DNA of 44,217 nt, from the IMG/VR virus record IMGVR_UViG_3300032288_002862, positions 1-44,217 of that record. One strand, given 5' to 3'. The notes under the pieces were generated by a model. The model was not told where the DNA came from. It ran no database searches and saw nothing but the letters and a program-made list of their open reading frames with translations. The translations under genes and the position numbers were made by a program. The stretch's first letter is position 1. Every line of letters begins with the position of its first letter. This document shows positions 1-8,852 of the stretch, one piece after another. Origin of the DNA: a virus.

Positions 1-585
1 AGGAGCTGGTTCAGACGGCTTTTGTTCTGGTTCTACTTTTGGTTCTTGTACCGCCGATTTTGGAGCTTCATCGGAAGCTGGTAGTTGACTTCCTTGATCC
101 GGTGGGAGAGTTTGTTGATTGGCGGGCTGCGAAGTTGCTGTTTGGGTCGTTGGTTGAGCGGGCGGCTGAGCACTCTGCTGAGTACTCTGTTGAGCATCCG
201 GAGTGCCAGCAACGGTTGGTTGTTGCTGGGTCATTCTCTTTTGTTTTCCTCTTCTCTTATAATACAGATTCATCCCACCCTTACCGTGAGTTGGGTCTGC
301 CAAAGAGTGTGTTCCTTTTTTAAGAGCCGCATCACGATATTGTTTTGATGGGAATGTTACCAACCATCCTTCTTTGTTGTATGCCTGACGATCTGGGTGT
401 TTTCCTTCCAATCGTAGGGCTTGTACCGCTTCAGAAATAGCTTCTTCATCTAATCGACCATCCAAGTTTTCAATCAACAAAAATATGTGTTCGTCGTTAT
501 TAGGATCGAATATTCCGCTTTCTACAATAGGATTTATGGATACATCTAAAATAGCATCATTTACAACATCAATTATTGTTTTCAT
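1..585 (-). CDS. Unrecognised phage protein, 3' end beyond window
   Basis: An open frame starts at the ATG at 585 and runs without a stop off the left edge (195 codons seen). The start is supported by a GAGGAA ribosome-binding site 8 nt upstream, inside the end of the preceding gene, and by a gap of only 3 nt to that gene's stop, so the two are probably cotranslated. The first ~110 residues look like a compact domain with a basic end (GGMNLYYKRRGKQKR). After that the chain becomes rich in Gln, Pro, Ala, Ser and Thr, then Pro and Glu, which looks like a disordered linker. I do not recognise the family. Virion or head-related function is only a guess from position. Confidence 0.7.
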   Translation of the reverse strand, partial: MKTIIDVVNDAILDVSINPIVESGIFDPNNDEHIFLLIENLDGRLDEEAISEAVQALRLEGKHPDRQAYNKEGWLVTFPSKQYRDAALKKGTHSLADPTHGKGGMNLYYKRRGKQKRMTQQQPTVAGTPDAQQSTQQSAQPPAQPTTQTATSQPANQQTLPPDQGSQLPASDEAPKSAVQEPKVEPEQKPSEPAP

Positions 586-588
586 ATT

Positions 589-1905
589 TTATTCCTCTGC
601 TGGAGATGAGTCTCCTCTGTATTTTAAACGAATACCTTTTCCTATTGCGTCTAATGTAAATCTTTTACCAAAGTCTTCTTTTGGAATATAAGCCATAGCC
701 TTGTCTCCTCTTAACAATATGATTCCATCATAATGAAGATATTGAGCCATATTTTCCCACATCGTGGCGTCGGTCCAATTCTTTTTAAAATAATCAGCAT
801 AAGCCAACGACGACAAAATCACCGAGTCGTCTTTCTTCGTCATCGGTTTTGCATTTATAGCTATTTCTTTTTCTCCAGCCGTCAATGCGTCTATAGTATT
901 TTGGATTGGTTGATTTGTGAAAAGATCCTTGTCATCTATTACGGCGGAGTGCTTTTTTCCAGCTTGATATATACTCATCACCGTTGTTGCTTGACCACCT
1001 TGTTTGAGGATATCTTGTATCTTTTTACCAATGAAGTTTAATCCAACCTTTGCACTTACACCAAGTTTTCCAATGGTCAATTGGTCTAAAAATTCTTCAG
1101 TTCTATTTTTTACTGTGTCTGCGGTTATTTTGCCCCCTTTTGTAGCCACCGACGACACATATTGTTTTAATTCTGTGTCATATTTACTAAGAATATTTTT
1201 TGCATAGTCTATATTGTCTTGACTCCTTCTCAACCTTGCAAGCAAGTCCAAAAGATCACCCACGAATTCAATACGGTTAAAATTACTAAAAGATGTTTCT
1301 TCTATGCTTATAGCATCTTGATAATCCTTGATATCCACTTTGAAATTCCCTATTACAATGTCTCCTGTGCTGGACCCACCGTGTTTTGCATTTTGGATTA
1401 TCCAAACAAAGGCAATTTCTCCTCTTCCTAATGCTGATCTTTTTTGTCCTGTGTGAAGTCTATCCAGTGAAATTTTTACCGTAGAAGGAATCTCATCGTT
1501 ATATGTTTTGACCGCCGCATCGATGGATTCGTGTCCGGAACCATTTATTTTATTGTGCAGTTTATCTATGAACATTCTAAAATCAGGATCGTTTGCCTGA
1601 TCTTTTTCTTTAAGTAGTTTCTTTATTTCTTCGGCTAGGGCTGGCGGATGATAACTCTTTTCATTTACCTTTTTATCCAATTCGGACTCTGGAACTTGTT
1701 CTGTTGGTTCGTTGGTTTTTTTCTTGGCAGCTTCGTCCATCATAGGATTGATGATTTCAAGAACTTCTTCTTTGGACAATCCACGTTTTTCCAAAGCCAA
1801 AGCTAAAGCAGATATATTTTCGTCGGTATATGGCCCTCCCACCAAACCATCTTCCGAAATCATCGCCCATTCAGTTACAATTTCTTCTATTAACACTTTT
1901 TTCAT
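589..1905 (-). CDS. Unrecognised phage protein with MKK-type amphipathic N-terminus
   Basis: 438 residues. The start MKKVLIEEIVTEWA resembles, in length, charge and amphipathicity, the leaders of the tagged proteins encoded at 14.7-20.3 kb. Residues ~20-60 look helical. Residues ~60-110 are charged and probably flexible, followed by a mixed alpha/beta body with no motif I can name; it ends in an acidic PAEE tail. The ATG at 1905 is the only sensible start, but no Shine-Dalgarno sequence precedes it. Instead a TATTTATA box lies 4 nt upstream. The next gene starts 3 nt after its stop. By context it could be a head-core or virion protein; the function is unknown. Confidence 0.7.
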   Translation of the reverse strand: MKKVLIEEIVTEWAMISEDGLVGGPYTDENISALALALEKRGLSKEEVLEIINPMMDEAAKKKTNEPTEQVPESELDKKVNEKSYHPPALAEEIKKLLKEKDQANDPDFRMFIDKLHNKINGSGHESIDAAVKTYNDEIPSTVKISLDRLHTGQKRSALGRGEIAFVWIIQNAKHGGSSTGDIVIGNFKVDIKDYQDAISIEETSFSNFNRIEFVGDLLDLLARLRRSQDNIDYAKNILSKYDTELKQYVSSVATKGGKITADTVKNRTEEFLDQLTIGKLGVSAKVGLNFIGKKIQDILKQGGQATTVMSIYQAGKKHSAVIDDKDLFTNQPIQNTIDALTAGEKEIAINAKPMTKKDDSVILSSLAYADYFKKNWTDATMWENMAQYLHYDGIILLRGDKAMAYIPKEDFGKRFTLDAIGKGIRLKYRGDSSPAEE

Positions 1906-1909
1906 AGTA

Positions 1910-1917
1910 TATAAATA
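1910..1917 (-). promoter_or_regulatory. TATTTATA box before the 438-aa gene
   Basis: Read on the coding strand, TATTTATA lies 4 nt before the ATG at 1905. The same octamer precedes nine other minus-strand genes here. It may be a phage late-type promoter element; no -35 box is visible. The surrounding DNA is AT-rich, so chance occurrence is possible. Confidence 0.35.
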
Positions 1918-1960
1918 TTATTAAATTCACTAAATATGTGACGATAAGTTATTATATATA

Positions 1961-3328
1961 TTATAGACCTATCTGTTTCATATCTCCATACGTCTTTCCC
2001 ACATATACTTTCACAGGAAACTTGTCGCCTTCCATAATTTTTTTAATATCTTGAAGGGCGGTTATCTTATCTTCCTTATGGGCATCAAACAGAATGCTGT
2101 CGTATGTGTACAAAACAGGCTTGGTCTTTTTGTTTTTGCTATATTCCAATAAGGATTGCAGGGTATTGACCGCCATTTCTGTCTCGTATGCCTGAAGGAT
2201 ATAATTAAACAGCTTATTTGGTGACGGATCGTCGATGTGGCACTTCTTGATCTTACGACTAAACATTGGGGTTTCGATATATCCATTTTCTTTAAAGAAC
2301 TTCCAACGATGATCAATATACTCTTGAGCCTTCTTGAAATACGGAATATACATCCACTTTTCGTCTATACCACCATACATTTGATGAAACGTCAGTCCTT
2401 TTGATACCGCAACGTCTTCCTCATCAACCTCGTTCTTGTTAAAGTAGTACTTAGCCAGATACTCATATGGATTGACGTTGGCCGGCATTGGATAGTTCAT
2501 CAAATGCGCCATCAATCTTGGATGAAAAGCGTTATAGTCCATCATCACAAGCATGCCATCATCACCATATCTAGAAACGAACGCGTCTCTTGACCCGTCT
2601 GTTTTGTTCAGAGCCGCATAATTTACACCACCAAAGCGGTTTGATGGGCGACCAGTGGAGGTGAAAAGATTATATTGAGAATGAACATAACCGTCACGAA
2701 TGTGCTTTTTTTGAGTCTCTCCAAACACCTCCAAGAACTTGTCTGTATTCACTTTCATTCCGATACGCTCCAATTCGGCAAAGCAATTGGACATAACATC
2801 GTTGACGAATTTAAATCCGTCTTCTTTAACAAGCTTGAGTTCAAACCGGATGCTTTTGCAAGTATTCTCAAATACACTGGCGTGTTTGAACAACGGTATT
2901 GCTCTATTTAGATTGGATGCTCCACGAAAATTTGATTTTATAAAAATATGAGCATTGGTCAATAAATGTTCATCCTCTTCCATCTTTCCGCTTTCTAGAT
3001 ATTCTATGATTCCCAAATCAATAAAAGCATAATCTTTTTTTAGAAGTTGAACAATGTTCTTTTTATTTTTTACAAATACCTTTGCTTTTGATTTGTTTAA
3101 ACACTCTTTGAATTTGGAAATTACATCAGAAAGCGGCGTTGCTTCATTGTGATTGATGGGCAAACACCAAGACTCTTCGTCAGCCATGAATTTAAAAAAC
3201 ATCAGGCTAATATCGTTATTTGTATAATGTTTTTGGTCGTCCAAAGTTACCACGTCAAAATAAAACGTGTCTCTGGATATTTTATCAAAAAGAATTGTTA
3301 GGTCTTGATCTGTTTCTACAATATTCAC
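1961..3328 (-). CDS. Short divergent family A DNA polymerase
   Basis: 455 residues with the palm and finger motifs of family A (Pol I-like) polymerases in order. TSTGRPSNRFGGVNY (~223-237) matches the template-contacting T-x-TGR-S segment. DYNAFHPRLMAHL matches motif A with metal ligand D264. K310-x3-F314-x3-Y318-G319 matches the O-helix, and TYDSILFD with D410 matches motif C. Oddities: the usual O-helix Arg four residues before the Lys is Val, and motif C has Tyr-Asp-Ser instead of His-Asp-Glu. Residues ~20-110 look like a decayed 3'-5' exonuclease domain, since FDVVTLD lacks the catalytic D-x-E Glu and the N-x-K-x-D motif has lost its Asp. Klenow-type enzymes are ~600 residues, so this is compact. 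The start is the GTG at 3328; an in-frame stop lies 11 codons upstream. It sits oddly inside a structural block. Confidence 0.75.
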   Translation of the reverse strand: MNIVETDQDLTILFDKISRDTFYFDVVTLDDQKHYTNNDISLMFFKFMADEESWCLPINHNEATPLSDVISKFKECLNKSKAKVFVKNKKNIVQLLKKDYAFIDLGIIEYLESGKMEEDEHLLTNAHIFIKSNFRGASNLNRAIPLFKHASVFENTCKSIRFELKLVKEDGFKFVNDVMSNCFAELERIGMKVNTDKFLEVFGETQKKHIRDGYVHSQYNLFTSTGRPSNRFGGVNYAALNKTDGSRDAFVSRYGDDGMLVMMDYNAFHPRLMAHLMNYPMPANVNPYEYLAKYYFNKNEVDEEDVAVSKGLTFHQMYGGIDEKWMYIPYFKKAQEYIDHRWKFFKENGYIETPMFSRKIKKCHIDDPSPNKLFNYILQAYETEMAVNTLQSLLEYSKNKKTKPVLYTYDSILFDAHKEDKITALQDIKKIMEGDKFPVKVYVGKTYGDMKQIGL

Positions 3329-3334
3329 ATCGCC

Positions 3335-3362
3335 ATCATACAGACCAAATTAATTTTGTCAA
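3335..3362 (-). promoter_or_regulatory. Sigma70-type promoter, possibly leaderless, for the polymerase gene
   Basis: On the minus strand TTGACA (3362-3357), a 16-nt spacer and TATGAT (3340-3335) are followed by 6 nt and then the GTG start at 3328. Initiation about 7 nt after the -10 box would fall on the first base of the start codon. The same geometry occurs before the gene starting at 22532. This is inferred from sequence only. Confidence 0.5.
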
Positions 3363-3365
3363 ACA

Positions 3366-3755
3366 TCAATACCCGCGCCAAAACTCCAACCTGTTTGAAA
3401 GCTTATTGGATAGATCTATTCCATTTTCTATTTTTACTCTTTCTATTTCAAAATTATTACTATCGACGACACCCGTTTTATCTATTATGTTGTTGATTAT
3501 AACCTTTTCCCTTGATCCAGAAATCTTCCAATTCAAACTTACGATGAAGTATAAAACGGCATTTATGTTGCGAATTTTGGCAGGATCGATTTCAATTATT
3601 TTACTTTCATTTACTTTCTTGGAAAAAAATCTGGTTATAAACCCTCTATCATAGTCATTTTTGTTCGGTCTTGGTTTATATTCAACAGGAACATCCCCCA
3701 ACCCTATAATCTTGGATGGACCATATTCATTTGTCAAATTTTCGTTTGTTATCAT
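3366..3755 (-). CDS. Unrecognised small protein of the baseplate block
   Basis: 129 residues. The start overlaps the stop of the 827-residue baseplate-type gene by 4 nt, so translation is probably coupled. The sequence is mixed: a charged N-terminus with EYGPSK and EYKPRPNKNDYDRGFITRFF, a hydrophobic strand-like stretch (INAVLYFIVSLNWKI) and a C-terminus ending in EFWRGY. I recognise no catalytic or binding motif. Its position at the end of the tail operon suggests a baseplate or tail-completion role; this is context only. It is followed by a 37-nt gap that holds the polymerase promoter. Confidence 0.65.
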   Translation of the reverse strand: MITNENLTNEYGPSKIIGLGDVPVEYKPRPNKNDYDRGFITRFFSKKVNESKIIEIDPAKIRNINAVLYFIVSLNWKISGSREKVIINNIIDKTGVVDSNNFEIERVKIENGIDLSNKLSNRLEFWRGY

Positions 3756-6235
3756 CCTGTAAACGTAGTTATTTTTCTGACTTCAGCGGATATACTTGTT
3801 TTCCAGCTTCCTTGTACCACGGTTTGTTTTATGCTTGATATCTGCCATACGGCATTATTATATGTATAAGCATATGGCACATGATCGAGAGTAAACATGC
3901 CCAAGAAAGTAAATCCACCAATTCCAAGAGTTTCAAAGTTGAATTTAGTGTTTGGCATTATAGCGGTATTTGCATATACAGCGCCCGGAGCTTCGTCTTC
4001 CATAACAACTTGTCGCATCAAGGTTTGACTTGGTTCGCATGTATAGTAATCCACTTTTTTCCCATTAGTGTCCACTGTTATTATATTAAAACCTTCGTCG
4101 TTTGTATTTCTTGTCAATTTTTTGGTTTTTGGATTTTCTTGGCTTGTGGATGTGGTGGATGCCGCTACTTTTGCTTTTTCAGCAAGTCTGTCGTTTGCCA
4201 CAAACTTTCCAAATGAATCGGCGTCAGAAACAATTTGAGTCCCTCTATTTTCTTCTTTTTTGTCTTTGTTTTCTGCTTTTTTCTTTTCCGCATCTTCTCT
4301 CTCTTTCAACTCTTTTGATCCAGCTGTAAACAAAACTTGGTTTGCCATTTCTGGGCTAAGTTTTATGTCCACATCCGCGCTCAACAAATAAGAGTGCTTA
4401 ATGGAACCAGGAATAATTTTGGTTAATTTATCTATATCCTCTTTTGTCAGAACTGGACAGAATTTTGTATCTATTACGGTTATTTCCGTGTTGTCCTCGT
4501 TGTTCGGATAAATTTTTAACTCTACAATACCAGACAAAGCTCCAGATATTTTGTTTAATATAGAAGTAAGCATTCCTTTTACCGTGGCGCTTTCTTCTAC
4601 CGACCTCTTAATAAATTCCGTGGATATGTATAGGTCTTTAAGATACCCCGCATATCCAACATTCTTTTTATACTGTTCTTCTAGTTCTGATTCTGAAAAT
4701 ATAGGAAAAGAATGTCCTTTATATTGTTTATCTTTTACTCCTTCACTAACAAGTTCGAACAAGTCGTCAAAATCTGCCGAAAACTTGTTTTCTTGTAGAA
4801 CCTTGGCCACTTTTTTAAACTTATCAAAATAGTTTACACCTTCTATTTTTATTTTTTGCAACTCTCCAGATGAATTAAGAGTTTTTCCTTTGGCAACTTG
4901 TTTTGCTTTTGTTTCTTCCAAAATATATTTTGGAGCAAATTTATTTGGAACTATTATTTCTGGGTCTATAGATTTTAGTCCTGGGTGGGCACATATTAAC
5001 GTTTTGTCTATGTTTATCTTGCACCACTCAAACTTTTTTACTTTATTGTCTTTTTCCTCACCTACAGTAACATATGTATCTCCAAGTTCTATAGTAAAAA
5101 AATGATTCAAAAGCTCCACGAAATAATCCATTCGTATCCATTTTTTATTTCTTCCAAAAGTCCTTTGTTGCTGAAATACTCGACCATAAGAATATGGATA
5201 ACTGTCTTCTGGAGGTGGTGGTTTTGGATAACTTTGATTAGAATACATTCCTATGCCGCCGTATCTATTGGTGGCGTATGTGGGCATATATGAAGCTGGT
5301 CTTGGAATTTCGGGTTGTGGTTTTTGAGCTTCCTTTGGCTTTCCGTCATCAGCGTCGCCAAACCACCCACCAAGATTGTCCCATCTACTATATTTGTTAA
5401 ACTCTTTGAAACTTTCTATTTTTTCATCTCTTCCGTTTTTACCAACTCTTTTAAGAGTTTGATTCCCATAATCTTGACCTTCAAACAACCAGGCAACTGT
5501 CGTGATCGTGGTGGAGCATTCATATACTCCCATACCAGAAATCTTGTAATTGTAATCAGTAATATATCCTATGGAAGCGTCATAATTTCCATTTGATTTA
5601 TAGATGCTGTTCATTATTACTGTAGGATCTTTGAATGTCTTTTTTAAAGAATTCACATCATAACTTAACAACGAAGCGGGATTATAATTGTCCCAACCCC
5701 ACTCAACCACAGCAGTAACTTTTGGAGAAAGAAAATAAGGCGTTAAGTATCTTAAATGATCCAAAGAAAACGCTTTCCATTTAACTGTGACTTTTCTGCA
5801 CATTCCGCTAAACGGTGCTGATTGGCCAGACACTTGTTCGACATCTATAGATTCTATCGTCGGCGGCGGTCTGTTTGGAAAAGATTCTACCGCATACACT
5901 ACGTGTTCTTTTCCGTTTGCATCCAAACCGAGAACAACCTCTCCAGGCGTTTTATCAAACCCATAGCTTTTATTGAACCCATAAACTCCTCCCATCAAAA
6001 ACCCGTCGAGACCAGAACTGGCGTCTCCTTCAGATACTCCATTTGAAAAAAATCTAACCCACGGCGTTCTTATTCCATTTCTTTTTGTCCCGGCCGCGTC
6101 TTCTTTGTTTTTTAAGCCATAATCTTGTCCGCGTTCTTGTAGCTCAGAAACAACCCAACTTTTAACCGGATGTAATCCCCAAGGTATAAAAACGTTATCA
6201 TCAAAACTTTTTCGCGGCCCATTTTTATTTTCCAT
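3752..6235 (-). CDS. Large baseplate/tail structural protein
   Basis: 827 residues. The region around 150-210 (KVTVKWKAFSLDHLRYLTPYF followed by SPKVTAVVEWGWDNYNP) resembles large virion structural proteins of T4-like marine myoviruses, which I recall without an agreed name. A proline- and tyrosine-rich linker occurs at ~305-345, and a Lys/Glu-rich, probably coiled-coil segment (KEREDAEKKKAENKDKKEE) at ~665-690. The C-terminal ~100 residues look beta-rich, with FTFLGMFTLDHVPYAY. No signal peptide or membrane segment is seen. No clear Shine-Dalgarno site precedes the ATG at 6235. It lies 11 nt after the LysM wedge gene, which supports a baseplate location. Whether it is a hub or a wedge component cannot be told from sequence. 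Confidence 0.65.
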   Translation of the reverse strand: MENKNGPRKSFDDNVFIPWGLHPVKSWVVSELQERGQDYGLKNKEDAAGTKRNGIRTPWVRFFSNGVSEGDASSGLDGFLMGGVYGFNKSYGFDKTPGEVVLGLDANGKEHVVYAVESFPNRPPPTIESIDVEQVSGQSAPFSGMCRKVTVKWKAFSLDHLRYLTPYFLSPKVTAVVEWGWDNYNPASLLSYDVNSLKKTFKDPTVIMNSIYKSNGNYDASIGYITDYNYKISGMGVYECSTTITTVAWLFEGQDYGNQTLKRVGKNGRDEKIESFKEFNKYSRWDNLGGWFGDADDGKPKEAQKPQPEIPRPASYMPTYATNRYGGIGMYSNQSYPKPPPPEDSYPYSYGRVFQQQRTFGRNKKWIRMDYFVELLNHFFTIELGDTYVTVGEEKDNKVKKFEWCKINIDKTLICAHPGLKSIDPEIIVPNKFAPKYILEETKAKQVAKGKTLNSSGELQKIKIEGVNYFDKFKKVAKVLQENKFSADFDDLFELVSEGVKDKQYKGHSFPIFSESELEEQYKKNVGYAGYLKDLYISTEFIKRSVEESATVKGMLTSILNKISGALSGIVELKIYPNNEDNTEITVIDTKFCPVLTKEDIDKLTKIIPGSIKHSYLLSADVDIKLSPEMANQVLFTAGSKELKEREDAEKKKAENKDKKEENRGTQIVSDADSFGKFVANDRLAEKAKVAASTTSTSQENPKTKKLTRNTNDEGFNIITVDTNGKKVDYYTCEPSQTLMRQVVMEDEAPGAVYANTAIMPNTKFNFETLGIGGFTFLGMFTLDHVPYAYTYNNAVWQISSIKQTVVQGSWKTSISAEVRKITTFTG

Positions 6236-6246
6236 ATAATAACAGT

Positions 6247-6546
6247 TTATGAATTTACTCTATTAAATCTTGCTATGATTGAATCTATATTTTTGGGTAT
6301 TCTTAATTGTTGCCCAATTTTTGGCTTCATAGTTCCTTTTATGTTATTGGCTTGAGCAATCACCCACCACAGAGTAGAATCCTTGTAAAATTTAAAAGCT
6401 AAAGAATCCAAGAAATCTTCAGAACTAGCCGTTATGTATATGTCAGAATTACTTACAGGAATAATAGGATATCTAGTGGTAAAGAATACTTGTTTACCAT
6501 CGTATCTATTTGTTACATTGTTTGAATTTTTTTGGTATCTGTTCAT
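6247..6546 (-). CDS. LysM-like baseplate wedge protein (T4 gp53 type)
   Basis: 99 residues. The central part follows the pattern of phage gp53/LysM-like baseplate proteins: TRYPIIP, then D-x-Y-I-T, EDFLDSLAFKFYKDSTLWWVIAQANN, and G-x-QLRIP near the end. In T4, gp53 joins wedge units around the hub in the cytoplasm during tail assembly; LysM folds in such proteins act as structural adaptors. Its ATG overlaps the stop of the upstream 761-residue gene by 4 nt, and it is followed 11 nt later by the 827-residue baseplate gene, as expected for a baseplate operon. The length is near that of short LysM baseplate adaptors; T4 gp53 is longer. Confidence 0.75.
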   Translation of the reverse strand: MNRYQKNSNNVTNRYDGKQVFFTTRYPIIPVSNSDIYITASSEDFLDSLAFKFYKDSTLWWVIAQANNIKGTMKPKIGQQLRIPKNIDSIIARFNRVNS

Positions 6547-8828
6547 AACTTTGCATCCAAATTAAAATGGTCAGCGCTAGTTAGTGATTTTTCTTTTTCC
6601 ATTAAATTCATATTTACTCCAATGTCAACCTTTCTTGGTAGTTGCAATGATTTTACAGAAGAATCATATTTGATAACATTTTTTACATCACTTCCATAAA
6701 AATAATCAAAATCTGCTCCAGAGCCTCTATAAGATTCCCAATTTACTTCATCGGAAGGAGTAATTGAAATAGAAGTTATTACTCCCGGCTGGTCGTAATA
6801 CATATCACCGATTCTTATCGTTACCATGGGAGGATACATAAATGAAGACACCTCGTTTGTATCTGTGTATTTTGGCGGCCTCCCAAGGCCAACCAAATAA
6901 TTTATTCTTTTCCACATAGGAACCAGTTCTTTGAGGCTGTTGGCGTAAACGGTAAAATTAAAGTTAATAGTACGGTCGAATCCTTTATACAGATACAATT
7001 TATCTGCCCTTCCAAGATATTGTATTGTTTCCCAGTCAATTGTATTTGATTCTGTCATTCCGTTGAGCGTTGCTCTGAATGGAATATAATTTCCATTAAC
7101 CAAATCGTAAAAATAAAAGAACAACAAATCATTTGATTGTTTTTTGTCTTTTTCGTTAACAAGTTGCTTTGGCTCTGTGTCTCTTGGGCCCTCTATTGGA
7201 CCAACAATCGCGTTATATTCGTCATATACATTTTCGGGTGATTCTCCAGATTTTCCGTTAGTCGGTTTTAAAGAATAACTTTTTCTTATTGATGGATAAG
7301 TAAAAAAGTCTTTTTTGTTTTTGTTGTCTTTGAGAGAAAAACTGTTGTCGGAATTTATATCTTTGTATACTCCATATTTTTTTCCCGTGCTGTCTAAGAC
7401 CGTAGATAATTTTTCTGCGGATGGTCTATTTCTTGGAGTTTTTTCGTAAGATTCCCAACTTCCAGAAACTTCTATTTCAAAAGATTGAGGATCATCTTTT
7501 TTAAAATAACTACTGGTAATATTGGGTAAAAGATTATTAGCGGTTCCTCCCAAATACGTTGTCGTTCCTATCTTAGCATAAGTTTGGTATTTTCTTTCAG
7601 ATACCGAATTATCTTTTATTTCCTTTAGTCTTTCTGTTGATTTTCTATATTGAACAGCCGTGGCAACGTCTTCTGGGTTCTTTAATACTTCTATTTGATT
7701 GTATATGCTATAATTTTGAACTCCAACATCCGGATTAGATTTTTCTACCACCGTTACTTTATCCAACCCTCTGTCAACAGGAGCCAAACCATATCTGGTG
7801 GTCGGTGTGTATCTGTGATATAAGTTAACAGTTCTAGCACTACTGGCTATTCCTGGAGCCGATGGTTTTGCTTTACCAAAAATTGCAGCTTTTAACGAAC
7901 CAACAATAGTATCCACAAATCCAGAAGAACTCGAACCTTTATTTGGAGGAGTATTGGCTATTGCCAACATACCACCTTTATCCGCATACATAGCTTCATA
8001 TGCCCCAACATTTCCTTTATACTCTGGTCTTATTTCCCATTTATTATCCGTATTACCACCAAAACCAAACGGGTTTGTACTTGGTATAAAGCTTTTTAAC
8101 TTATTAATTAACGCTTTTCCGATGGCAGATCCAAGAGAAGGAGTTTTTGATTGTGTTGGGTCGGCTCCCGGAGAAGGAAAATATGTATTAAATCTGTTTC
8201 TTCCGGAATCTCCACTTTCATATCTTAATAGGCCTTTCTTGACTGTTCCTCCTCCCATCGATACATAAGAAGATATGGTTGCTCCTGTTGCCGTACCATC
8301 CGGAGCTGCTTCTATGTCTTTGCTTTGTATACCAACCAAACTTAACAACGAATTTCCAATAAAGTTTCCGATGCCTCCACTTGTTGGTAAAAACCTTACT
8401 GGTCGTTCTATAAGCCCAGTTGATCCTTTAGCAGCGGTAGCACTGATCAAGCTAAGCGGATTATATATTCTAGTTTCATTAAAGGCATTTTGTTTTTGTA
8501 ACAGATATTGTTTACCTATATACAAAACTCCAGTACCGCTTGCTGCAAATTTTGTAACTCTTTTGACATCAAGTAGGGTAGATCCCAAAGGGATCGCTTG
8601 ACTGTCTGCGCTGGTTATTTTTTTATCAAAGTCGCTGCTAGCAACTGTTATATAAACAAACGGCTGTCTTGATCCAAACCTCAATCCAGGACCAGAATTT
8701 TGATCATAAACAGAGTATTTTTTATATATAGAGTTTGATTCTTTATTAAAAATAGCAACACGGTCGGCCGGCGTAAGCCTTTGTATTGGGTTTAGTGGTG
8801 GTTCTGGTACTGGTTGGTCGGCTAACAT
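6543..8828 (-). CDS. Large baseplate/tail structural protein, LysM-adaptor partner
   Basis: 761 residues. The C-terminal ~230 residues contain a recognisable phage tail pattern: FFYFYDLVNGNYIPFRATLNGM, a W-E-x-x-QYLGRADKLYLYKG segment, FDRTINFNFTVYA, LVPMWKRINYLVGL, then YPPMVTIRIGDMYYDQPGVI. Similar segments occur in baseplate proteins of T4-like marine phages encoded beside LysM adaptors. The first ~430 residues are Gly/Ser/Pro-rich and less conserved in character, with a Pro-rich N-terminus. The start at 8828 is preceded by the palindrome TATTTATAAATA rather than a Shine-Dalgarno site. The gene directly follows the tape measure and overlaps the LysM gene. It is probably a baseplate or tail-tip component; the exact equivalent in T4 is uncertain. 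Confidence 0.65.
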   Translation of the reverse strand: MLADQPVPEPPLNPIQRLTPADRVAIFNKESNSIYKKYSVYDQNSGPGLRFGSRQPFVYITVASSDFDKKITSADSQAIPLGSTLLDVKRVTKFAASGTGVLYIGKQYLLQKQNAFNETRIYNPLSLISATAAKGSTGLIERPVRFLPTSGGIGNFIGNSLLSLVGIQSKDIEAAPDGTATGATISSYVSMGGGTVKKGLLRYESGDSGRNRFNTYFPSPGADPTQSKTPSLGSAIGKALINKLKSFIPSTNPFGFGGNTDNKWEIRPEYKGNVGAYEAMYADKGGMLAIANTPPNKGSSSSGFVDTIVGSLKAAIFGKAKPSAPGIASSARTVNLYHRYTPTTRYGLAPVDRGLDKVTVVEKSNPDVGVQNYSIYNQIEVLKNPEDVATAVQYRKSTERLKEIKDNSVSERKYQTYAKIGTTTYLGGTANNLLPNITSSYFKKDDPQSFEIEVSGSWESYEKTPRNRPSAEKLSTVLDSTGKKYGVYKDINSDNSFSLKDNKNKKDFFTYPSIRKSYSLKPTNGKSGESPENVYDEYNAIVGPIEGPRDTEPKQLVNEKDKKQSNDLLFFYFYDLVNGNYIPFRATLNGMTESNTIDWETIQYLGRADKLYLYKGFDRTINFNFTVYANSLKELVPMWKRINYLVGLGRPPKYTDTNEVSSFMYPPMVTIRIGDMYYDQPGVITSISITPSDEVNWESYRGSGADFDYFYGSDVKNVIKYDSSVKSLQLPRKVDIGVNMNLMEKEKSLTSADHFNLDAKL

Positions 8829-8831
8829 ATT

Positions 8832-8839
8832 TATAAATA
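8832..8839 (-). promoter_or_regulatory. TATTTATA box before the 761-aa gene
   Basis: The octamer on the coding strand lies 3 nt before the ATG at 8828, within the palindrome at 8828-8839, so its orientation is ambiguous at this site. Confidence 0.3.
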
Positions 8840-8852
8840 TCTATATTGTATA

